A stretch of DNA of 64,000 nucleotides from Phycisphaerales bacterium (lineage in GTDB: Bacteria > Planctomycetota > Phycisphaerae > Phycisphaerales > SM1A02), in contig JASMLG010000010.1 of assembly GCA_030748805.1 (NCBI GenBank), positions 1 to 64,000 of the forward strand, given 5' to 3'. The notes under the pieces are model-generated. The model made no database searches and was not told the origin of the DNA. It saw nothing but the letters and a program-made list of their open reading frames with translations. A program made the translations under genes and the position numbers. Of this stretch, positions 49,606 through 56,896 are shown piece by piece (the stretch's first letter is position 1; each line of letters starts with the position of its first letter).

Positions 49606-51297
49606 TCAGAATCCCATTCCTGGCATTCCGCCCATTCCACCCATGCCGCCCATGCCGCCCATGCCACCCATGCCACCCATTGGATCCATGCCACCCATAC
49701 CGGGTCCGGCGTCTTCATCATCTGATGGCACGCTTGTGATAATACAATCTGTTGATAAAAGCATGCAAGCAACTGATGCAGCGTTTTGTAGTGCGCATCT
49801 ATCTACTTTTGCTGGTGTTAAAACACCGTCTTTTAGCAAATCGCTATATTCAAGAGTTAGTGCATTAAACCCATTGCTACCATCTAACTCGGACACTTTG
49901 GCAACTACAACTGAGCCCTTAGCTCCCGCGTTATCAGCAATGGTTCGAAGAGGAACAACCAAAGAGTCGGCTATAACGTCAAAGCCAACACTTTCGTCAC
50001 CTGATACAGATTGCTTTGCCTTATGCAAAGTGTCGATGCTGCGAATAAAACTTACACCTCCACCGGGTACAACACCCTCTTCAATTGCTGCCCTAGTTGC
50101 GTGAAGCGCATCTTCGACTCTCGCCTTGCGTTCCTTAAGTTCCGCTTCTGTTGCGGCACCTACGTTTATTTGTGCGATACCACCAGCAAGTTTAGCAAGT
50201 CGTTCTTGCAATTTTTCTCGATCATAATCAGAGGTGCTATTACTAATTTCAGAACGAATTCTTGAAATTCGATCTTGAATTTCTTTTGAGGTGCCAGCAC
50301 CCTCCATGATTGTGGTCTCTTTGTTTGTTATATCAATCTTCTTTGCTTGACCTAGTTGAGTAAGTGAAATTTTCTCGATATCAATTCCAAGATCCTTCAT
50401 AATTGCCTCTCCTCCAGTGAGGACGGCAATATCTTCAAGCATTGCTTTTCGACGGTCTCCATATCCAGGTGCTTTTACCGCTGCAACCTGTAAAACTCCT
50501 CTTAATTTATTAATAACAAGAGTTGATAATGCTTCACCAGAAATATCTTCAGCAATTATTAGTAATGATCTTTTTGATTCCATTACTTTTTCAAGAAGTG
50601 GAACTATTTGTTTCGCTGAGTCAAGTTTGTCTTCATAAATAAATACAAGTGGCTTGTCTAGAATCGTTGTCATGTTGTCAACATCAGTTACAAAGTTTGG
50701 ACTGAGAAACCCTCTGTCAAACTGCATTCCTTCTATAACATCTACTGTTGTTTCAAGTGATTTGCCTTCTTCAACTGTAATTACTCCATCTTTCCCAACT
50801 TTTGAGAAAGCTTCTGCCATAATTTTCCCTACTTCGGAGTCATTGTTTGCTGAAATCGTTGCTACTGCTTCAATGTTATCTTCAACATGCTGTGACATAT
50901 CGTTAATTGAGTTTGTCACAACCTTAACTGCTTTACGAATCCCCCGTACCATTGAGTTGGCTTCACATCCAGATGCAAGGTGTCTCAATCCACATTTGTA
51001 AATTGCTTCTGCAAGAACAGTAGCTGTTGTCGTTCCGTCACCTGCGTCATCTGATGTTTTTGATGCCACTTCTTTTACAAGTTGAGCGCCTTGGTTTTCA
51101 ATTTTGTCTCGAAGCTCAATCTCTTCAGCTACGGTTACTCCATCTTTGGTTACTGTTGGTCCACCCCACGACTTATCTAACACAGCATTGCGACCACGCG
51201 GTCCAAGAGTTGATTTAACTGCCTTGGAAAGCTTTTCAACACCTAACAACATCTTTTTTCGGGCTTCGATATCGAAAGCCAGTTCTTTTACTGACAT
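49606..51297 (-). CDS. groL: Chaperonin GroEL, copy with Gly-Gly-Met tail
   Basis: This is a 563-residue chaperonin. The ATP-binding motifs ([33 protein letters not shown]) are complete. The C-terminus has the flexible GGM repeat (several MGG units, ending GMGF) typical of the main housekeeping GroEL. AGGAG lies 9 nt before the ATG. It is the first gene of the stress unit, preceded by a promoter-like sequence whose spacer is a near-palindrome. Confidence 0.96.
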   Translation of the reverse strand: MSVKELAFDIEARKKMLLGVEKLSKAVKSTLGPRGRNAVLDKSWGGPTVTKDGVTVAEEIELRDKIENQGAQLVKEVASKTSDDAGDGTTTATVLAEAIYKCGLRHLASGCEANSMVRGIRKAVKVVTNSINDMSQHVEDNIEAVATISANNDSEVGKIMAEAFSKVGKDGVITVEEGKSLETTVDVIEGMQFDRGFLSPNFVTDVDNMTTILDKPLVFIYEDKLDSAKQIVPLLEKVMESKRSLLIIAEDISGEALSTLVINKLRGVLQVAAVKAPGYGDRRKAMLEDIAVLTGGEAIMKDLGIDIEKISLTQLGQAKKIDITNKETTIMEGAGTSKEIQDRISRIRSEISNSTSDYDREKLQERLAKLAGGIAQINVGAATEAELKERKARVEDALHATRAAIEEGVVPGGGVSFIRSIDTLHKAKQSVSGDESVGFDVIADSLVVPLRTIADNAGAKGSVVVAKVSELDGSNGFNALTLEYSDLLKDGVLTPAKVDRCALQNAASVACMLLSTDCIITSVPSDDEDAGPGMGGMDPMGGMGGMGGMGGMGGMGGMPGMGF

Positions 51298-51342
51298 TTT
51301 TGTTTGCTCCTGATGAGTATGGTCCTTTATGACCTCTTCTTT

Positions 51343-51371
51343 CTATTACACAGGCACAGTGCTTGTGACAA
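51343..51371 (-). promoter_or_regulatory. Promoter of groL2 with a palindrome filling the spacer
   Basis: On the minus strand TTGTCA (51371-51366) is followed after 17 bp by TAATAG (51348-51343); TGTAAT overlapping it is an alternative -10. The spacer is an imperfect 9-bp inverted repeat, CACAGGCAC (51349-51357) and GTGCTTGTG (51359-51367) on the plus strand, with one mismatch and one central base. This is a classic operator position for a heat-shock repressor. Confidence 0.45.
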
Positions 51372-51566
51372 CACATTTTATGTACAAATGATGCGCCAAA
51401 ACAAAAATCCTAAACGCGTTTTTCGCTACTTTATGGGGTTTTCCCACCGCCAACGTTATTATTAGCAGCAATACGCCTGCCACGTTGGCAGACCATGAAC
51501 CGCACTCAAACAGCGCAAACCGCATTAACTCAATCGTTTTTACTTATGAAAGAGGAGTGTTATCGT

Positions 51567-51595
51567 ACAAAACGATGTGGGTGGGCACGTTTTTG
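51567..51595. terminator. Weak bidirectional terminator-like hairpin
   Basis: ACAAAACG and CGTTTTTGT flank a G-rich loop with a further TG/CA pair. It lies just after the stop of the minus-strand zinc-ribbon gene. The T residues are mostly in the stem, so strength is doubtful. Confidence 0.3.
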
Positions 51596-51606
51596 TTAGT
51601 GGATTT

Positions 51607-52512
51607 CTATGGGCTAATCGGTCTTAACAGTTCTGTTAGTGCGGGAGGAGGAGTAATAAGTGCTTTCCTAATCCATAACACATTACGCAATAGGTAGCCA
51701 AGACCAACAACAATCAGGGTTAGACTCATCACCGTAATTATCAGTCCAAACATCGATAGGTTTGACTCCTCTGGAGATACAGCAATTAAAACTCTACCAA
51801 TGATGACAACCACTAGCGCTGCGAGTAAATCATTCATTCTCTGCCTGCTACCTTGAGCTTGTCGGAACGCTCGGCTTCGCTGACCTAGTCGTGGGACAAG
51901 TTTACGAAAACCGGAAAAAACTAGCGCAGCGGCTATAACCGGAACACAGATCTCAAGAATCATCGTTACTGATGTAGTATTAAATTGACCAGAAAGCAAA
52001 ACAATCGCTATTAAAATCATACTTACAGACCAAATAGCCAGCCCCAAAAAAGTCATCGCAATCCCCTGTTTGCATCCATGCAACTTATTGCTTTTGCACA
52101 TCTTAATTATTGGCACTAAATTAAGAAGCGACACAAAGCCACACGCCGAACTTATCCACATAAATCCTGTTTGAGGAATTTGTCGAACAGAGTCGGGAAT
52201 TGGAAGAGAATCTGGGGCAGTAGTAACTAACACTAAAACCGCAAGAATGGTTGACAGAAAATAAAAAAATACAATTCCAAAAATAGAATTTGCAATTAGT
52301 TTTTGATTATGAATTGGTTCAAGTCGTTGAGTTGTTGGATCAACCACTTCTATTATTGTCAATCGTATCGGTTTCCCGCATTCTGGGCAATCACCGTCTG
52401 CTGCTAAATTGCGTATGTCGTATCCACACCTTGAACATTGAAGCGAAAGTGCAACTCTCATCTGAGTGAGGTCAGAAGCGATTGGAGATTTTGGTTTGGA
52501 TTCAGCAGTCAT
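51607..52512 (-). CDS. Multi-pass membrane protein with an N-terminal zinc ribbon
   Basis: The 301 residues open with a zinc ribbon (LQCSRCGYDIRNL, then GDCPECGKPI near residues 24-45). Six or seven hydrophobic segments follow, from IFGIVFFYFLSTILAVLVL to LTLIVVGLGYLLRNVLW. The ribbon type is the same as in the protein beginning at 5319, though the membrane parts differ. No function can be given. It lies 84 nt after hpt on the same strand. Confidence 0.75.
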   Translation of the reverse strand: MTAESKPKSPIASDLTQMRVALSLQCSRCGYDIRNLAADGDCPECGKPIRLTIIEVVDPTTQRLEPIHNQKLIANSIFGIVFFYFLSTILAVLVLVTTAPDSLPIPDSVRQIPQTGFMWISSACGFVSLLNLVPIIKMCKSNKLHGCKQGIAMTFLGLAIWSVSMILIAIVLLSGQFNTTSVTMILEICVPVIAAALVFSGFRKLVPRLGQRSRAFRQAQGSRQRMNDLLAALVVVIIGRVLIAVSPEESNLSMFGLIITVMSLTLIVVGLGYLLRNVLWIRKALITPPPALTELLRPISP

Positions 52513-52596
52513 TTCAATTTGATTGTTATACTCGTAGTACTAAAGATAAAGCATACCCTAATTCAAAAAATTCAGGAACTACAGCAAAACATTGTC

Positions 52597-53127
52597 CTAC
52601 GGACAGATAACACCTATGTCTGGAAAATTACGGTAATAACCATCATAATCAAGACCATAACCAACAACAAATTCGTCTTCGATGTCAAACCCAACATATT
52701 CACAAGGAACCGCCATTGCTGATGGAAGTTTCTTTCTTAACAGCACGCAAGATTGTATTGATTCCGGCTTAAGTAATTCTAGTTCTCTTCTAATTCTTGT
52801 CAATGTTTTCCCAGAGTCAAGAATGTCATCAACAAGTAACACGTGCATATTCTTAACCTCAGGAAGTTTTCCAAGCATTGGATCGTTATTGCTTTTTGTG
52901 CTTTTACCCATGTAACTACTAGCAGTCATGAGTTGTATCTGGATTTTCATTGGGAGATGGCGCATTAGATCTGCAACAAAAATTAAACTACCGGTCATTA
53001 CCGCAACTAATGCTATTTCTTGTTCTCCAACTTCTTCCAAATTTTTGGTAATTGCTTCACCTAGTGCCCTGACTCTATCTGAAATTGAACCTCGAGCAAT
53101 TAATATTCGATCGATATCTCTAATCAT
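52597..53127 (-). CDS. hpt: Hypoxanthine phosphoribosyltransferase
   Basis: This purine-salvage enzyme makes IMP and GMP from hypoxanthine and guanine with PRPP. The PRPP-binding motif LLVDDILDSGKTL is intact, and the C-terminal GYGLDYDGYYRNFPDIGVI matches the family. The 176 residues are normal. It starts 1 nt after the mgtE stop, so the two are coupled. Confidence 0.94.
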   Translation of the reverse strand: MIRDIDRILIARGSISDRVRALGEAITKNLEEVGEQEIALVAVMTGSLIFVADLMRHLPMKIQIQLMTASSYMGKSTKSNNDPMLGKLPEVKNMHVLLVDDILDSGKTLTRIRRELELLKPESIQSCVLLRKKLPSAMAVPCEYVGFDIEDEFVVGYGLDYDGYYRNFPDIGVICP

Positions 53128-53128
53128 T

Positions 53129-54553
53129 TTATGTTCCTTGCATCCAATGAAGTGTTAACCAAGCAAATCCCAGAAGTGTAGAAAATGAAATTGCATCTGT
53201 CACCATTATTAAGAAAATTGCTGATGATTGTGCTGGATCCGCTCCAAATCGCTTCATCAGTAATGGAATTGCAGCACCTGTAAAAGTTCCAACGCCCATC
53301 GAAACAACCATCGCACACGCAAAAACTATTCCTAATCGAGTTGCTAATTCTTCGTTTCCAAATATCCACAACAAAATCGCAACACTAACTCCAATTGCAA
53401 CTCCAGAAACTAATCCAACAAAAAGTTCTCTTCGCATCAAAGGAAAGATTCTATCTCGTCTTACTTCGTCAAGAACAATGCCGCGCAGAGTTACGGCAAG
53501 TGCCTGATGCCCTGCATTACCAGCAAGTGCAGCAATTAAAGGCATAAAAACTGCAAGTAGCGCAACTTCTTTTATTAGTGATTCAAACCCAAGCACAATA
53601 TAAGTTGCAGGAATCATCATTACTGCGGAAACTATCAGCCATGGCATTCTTCCCCTTAACTTTTCTCCGATTCCAGAATAAACCGCTTCACCAGCACCAG
53701 CACCGACAGTTAATTGAACATCTTCGGTCTGTTCTTCCTCGATAATATCAATCACATCATCAACCGTAATTATCCCAAGAAGTCGTTGTGAGGAATCAAC
53801 AACTGGCAACATCTCATAACCATATCTGTCAAACTCACGTGCTACTTGTTCTCTGTCTGTTTCGCTGTCCACAGCCGCAACCCTGTGTTCCATTGTCTCT
53901 TGAACAGATGCTTCAGACATGCCAATTAACAACGCTCTGAGACTTACAACTCCAACTAGTTCATCTCTGTTGTTGATTACAGGTAAATCTTGTACGTGTT
54001 CTGGTAATTCTCGTTCTCGAAGAAGTTCTACTACATCGGTAATTGTCATTTCTTCTGGTAGAGAAACAAAGTCGGTGGTCATTATTCCTGCCGCTGACTC
54101 TTCTTCGTAATCACAGAGTTGTCGAAGTTTTCTTGCGTAGCCAATTGGCATGGATACAAGTAATGGTTCAAGAGTTTGTTTATCCAATCCACGAATGATT
54201 CTTACAGCATCATCTGGAGCCATCAGGGTTAGTAAAGTAGCGGCATATTGTGTTCTATTATCTTGAGAGAGATCTTCAACCACTATAACTGCTAGTGGGT
54301 TTTCCATCTCGGCAAGTGCATCTGCAGCGGACTGGTCTTCCATTAATTCGATGACTTCAGCCGTTTCCTCGTCATCAAGATCTTCAAGAGTATCTGCTGC
54401 ATCTGCTGCCTTTTGTTTAGCAACAGCAGTAGCAAGCGCGGAAACATCAATAGTGTGTGACATCAAATCCGCAACATGCTCGTCCTCTGGTGAGATGTTT
54501 TCTGGAAGATCTACGATTAATGAATCGTCTTTCGGCAGTTTTTCTGATGTCAT
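53129..54553 (-). CDS. mgtE: Magnesium transporter MgtE
   Basis: This Mg2+ channel gated by cytoplasmic Mg2+ has an N-terminal superhelical domain (about residues 30-135), two CBS domains (DFVSLPEEMTITDVVELL and RVAAVDSETDREQVAREF) and five membrane helices. The pore helix region includes PLIAALAGNAGHQALAVTL. The 474 residues are normal; His replaces the more usual Ser in GNAGxQ. It lies 33 nt after the LOG-type gene and just before hpt. Confidence 0.94.
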   Translation of the reverse strand: MTSEKLPKDDSLIVDLPENISPEDEHVADLMSHTIDVSALATAVAKQKAADAADTLEDLDDEETAEVIELMEDQSAADALAEMENPLAVIVVEDLSQDNRTQYAATLLTLMAPDDAVRIIRGLDKQTLEPLLVSMPIGYARKLRQLCDYEEESAAGIMTTDFVSLPEEMTITDVVELLRERELPEHVQDLPVINNRDELVGVVSLRALLIGMSEASVQETMEHRVAAVDSETDREQVAREFDRYGYEMLPVVDSSQRLLGIITVDDVIDIIEEEQTEDVQLTVGAGAGEAVYSGIGEKLRGRMPWLIVSAVMMIPATYIVLGFESLIKEVALLAVFMPLIAALAGNAGHQALAVTLRGIVLDEVRRDRIFPLMRRELFVGLVSGVAIGVSVAILLWIFGNEELATRLGIVFACAMVVSMGVGTFTGAAIPLLMKRFGADPAQSSAIFLIMVTDAISFSTLLGFAWLTLHWMQGT

Positions 54554-54586
54554 AATGTTGATTGTACGTAGGCGTATTGTTTAGTG

Positions 54587-55330
54587 TTATTTTCTTGCCC
54601 GTCTCCTGGGTGGAACCCCAATACGAGTTCCTTCTCCTGTTGGCTCATCCTCGTCTGTCTCAAAACGTGGAAGCTTTTCTCCTACAAGCTTTACACCAGT
54701 AAAGTTATCGTGAATTATTTGAACTGCATCAGATGGCTCATCTACAATTGAAAACAAATCCAAGTCATCAGTATCAATCGTTCCAAAGTTTTCGGCAAGA
54801 GTTAATCTCATCCAGTCAACCAGAGAACTCCAATAATCACTCCCAACAAGGACAACAGGGAATGGCAGTATTTTTAATGTTTGCATTAAAGTTAAGGACT
54901 CAAAGAATTCATCTAAAGTCCCAAATCCACCAGGAAAAATTACAAAACCTCTTGCATATTTAACAAACATCACTTTTCTGATAAAGAAATATCTAAAATC
55001 CAATTCGATATTTTGATATTGATTTGCGTCTTGCTCTTTAGGTAATGTGATATTTAAGCCAACAGAAGTTCCCCCTGCTTCAAAAGCACCCTTATTGGCA
55101 GCTTCCATAATTCCCGGACCTCCTCCTGTAATAACACCAAAACCCGCTTTTACGAGTAATTCTCCACATTTGACTGCTGATTGGTAGTGTGGACTACTAG
55201 TTGGCATCCTTGCCGATCCGAAAACTGAAACAGCTGGTGGAAGTTTGCTTAAGGCGTCAATTGCCTCAACAAATTCACCTTGAATTCGTAGAACCCGCCA
55301 CGCTTCTGAAGTAAGTGAACTATCTGGCAT
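54587..55330 (-). CDS. LOG-family (TIGR00730) nucleotide 5'-monophosphate phosphoribohydrolase-like protein
   Basis: The 247 residues have a Rossmann-like fold with the family motifs GGGPGIMEAANKGAFEAGG and PGGFGTLDEFFE. Members cleave the ribose-phosphate from nucleoside monophosphates; plant-like ones activate cytokinins. Neighbours hpt and mgtE fit nucleotide housekeeping. The C-terminal 30 residues are Glu/Arg-rich, ending PPRRRARK. Confidence 0.88.
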   Translation of the reverse strand: MPDSSLTSEAWRVLRIQGEFVEAIDALSKLPPAVSVFGSARMPTSSPHYQSAVKCGELLVKAGFGVITGGGPGIMEAANKGAFEAGGTSVGLNITLPKEQDANQYQNIELDFRYFFIRKVMFVKYARGFVIFPGGFGTLDEFFESLTLMQTLKILPFPVVLVGSDYWSSLVDWMRLTLAENFGTIDTDDLDLFSIVDEPSDAVQIIHDNFTGVKLVGEKLPRFETDEDEPTGEGTRIGVPPRRRARK

Positions 55331-55391
55331 TTTAGCAAAACCCTTTGTTTGTTTGTAACCCCTTTGTTTGCAGTGGGTTACGGCGGTCGAT

Positions 55392-55420
55392 TTGATTTAA
55401 AAACGCTTTTGTGGTAGAAT
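55392..55420 (+). promoter_or_regulatory. Promoter of folC
   Basis: TTGATT (55392-55397) and TAGAAT (55415-55420) are separated by exactly 17 bp, the best sigma-70-type promoter in the window. Only 9 nt lie between the -10 box and the ATG at 55430, so the transcript should have almost no leader. Confidence 0.6.
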
Positions 55421-55429
55421 AGCAGGGCT

Positions 55430-56872
55430 ATGGCAACTCAAAAGACAATTAGAAAAAAGAAAACCACAAAACGCCCTGCTTCAAAGAAAACGGCTAAGAA
55501 AAAAGGGTCCACTAAGAAGAAACTTCCTAAGCTTGACCACTTTTCATCTGCTGTTAAGTACTTGTTTGAACAATCTGATTACGAAAGAATGCGAGTAGTT
55601 CAATACGACAAGGAGACCTTCAAGCTTGATAGGATGAAAGAACTTCTTGATGGACTTGGAAATCCACAAGATGAAGTCGCTCTAATCCACGTTGCGGGAA
55701 CCGTTGGTAAGGGTTCAACGGTTGCAATGCTATCAACGATGCTTCGAGGAAACGGATACGTTGTTGGTACCTACACTTCTCCTCATCTAATTGATGTTAG
55801 AGAGAGGGTTGTAGTAAACGGAGAAATGATTAGCGAAGAATCATTCACCGAAACTCTCAGAGAAGTAGTTGAAATAGCAAACAAGAAAAAACTGACCCCA
55901 ACATTTTTTGAGTTGATAACTTCTGTTGCATTTAAACATTTTGCAAACGAAGCTGTAGATATCGGAGTAATCGAAACCGGACTGGGTGGTCGTCTTGATT
56001 CCACAAACATAATCACTCCACTTATGACGCTTATTACAAAAATAGATCTCGACCACACAAACATTCTAGGATCAACTATTGAAGAGATTGCTCGTGAAAA
56101 AGCCGGTATTTTTAAGCCCTCTATTCCTGCAATAAGTGCTCACCAAACAAACGAGGTCTCTGATGTTCTCAAGGAATGTGCTGACTCAGCAAAGACCGAA
56201 GTAAAAATAATCGCAAGAGACATTGAGTTCAGTGGTAGATTTGGTGGAGGAGCTGATGGCAAACAACACACTCGTATTTGTGTGATTACTGAGGATTCTC
56301 AATATATGCACATTCCCGTTCCGCTAAACGGCGAACACCAAGCGTCTAATTGCGCTCTGGCAATTTCTGCTATCGATCAACTAAAAACTCTAGGGTACAC
56401 CTTTGACAACCTGTCAATGTATAACTCTCTAGCAGAAACATTCATTGAAGGACGAATGGAAACTGTTTGGGAACGCCCAAAGATTATTGTTGATGGAGCG
56501 CATAATCCAATTGCACTACAAACACTGATTAAATCCATAGGTGCTCACATCCCTTACGACTCCATGGTTTGTATCTTTGGATGTTGCCAAGACAAAGACG
56601 TTGATGGAATGCTTGAGAAAATCTCTCTTGGTGCAGACAAGATAATTTTCACTAAAGCGAAGGGAAACCCTCGAGCAGCTGAACCAAAAATTCTACAAAA
56701 ACAGTTTTCTGAAATTAGTGGAAAAATGACACAAGTAGCAGAAACGCTATCCGAAGCACTAGAAATCGCAGCTCAATCAGTTAGTCGAGATGATTTAATC
56801 TGCGTAACAGGCAGTTTCTACCTTGTGGGTGAAACCAAGTCACATCTGGACAACCTTGCATCAAAAAGATAA
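55430..56872 (+). CDS. folC: Folylpolyglutamate/dihydrofolate synthase with a lysine-rich N-terminal tail
   Basis: This Mur-ligase-family enzyme adds glutamate to folates (and perhaps to dihydropteroate). The ATP loop reads GTVGKGST (residues 90-97; GTNGKGS is usual). The omega region TYTSPHLIDVRERV, the ETGLGGRLDSTN motif and IVDGAHNPIAL are all present. The 480 residues exceed the norm by the first ~35: KKKTTKRPASKKTAKKKG resembles the Lys/Ala/Pro tails of histone H1-like proteins. No other start avoids the tail without losing the conserved AVKYLFEQSDYERM. leuS starts 24 nt after the stop. Confidence 0.93.
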   Translation: MATQKTIRKKKTTKRPASKKTAKKKGSTKKKLPKLDHFSSAVKYLFEQSDYERMRVVQYDKETFKLDRMKELLDGLGNPQDEVALIHVAGTVGKGSTVAMLSTMLRGNGYVVGTYTSPHLIDVRERVVVNGEMISEESFTETLREVVEIANKKKLTPTFFELITSVAFKHFANEAVDIGVIETGLGGRLDSTNIITPLMTLITKIDLDHTNILGSTIEEIAREKAGIFKPSIPAISAHQTNEVSDVLKECADSAKTEVKIIARDIEFSGRFGGGADGKQHTRICVITEDSQYMHIPVPLNGEHQASNCALAISAIDQLKTLGYTFDNLSMYNSLAETFIEGRMETVWERPKIIVDGAHNPIALQTLIKSIGAHIPYDSMVCIFGCCQDKDVDGMLEKISLGADKIIFTKAKGNPRAAEPKILQKQFSEISGKMTQVAETLSEALEIAAQSVSRDDLICVTGSFYLVGETKSHLDNLASKR

Positions 56873-56896
56873 TCCTGCGGTATCCTGCACCTTCTT

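Larger units (their letters stand above)
51298..51606. other. Gene-free region upstream of groL2
   Basis: The 309 bases hold the groL2 promoter and palindrome on the left and a weak bidirectional hairpin on the right. A plus-strand frame at 51485-51697 runs into the end of the zinc-ribbon gene and looks fortuitous. No CIRCE element (TTAGCACTC and its complement) is present. Confidence 0.55.

Noticed and set aside
51298..51480. CIRCE element upstream of groL2
   Set aside because: No TTAGCACTC or GAGTGCTAA arm, even with two mismatches, is visible. The palindrome found differs in sequence and spacing.
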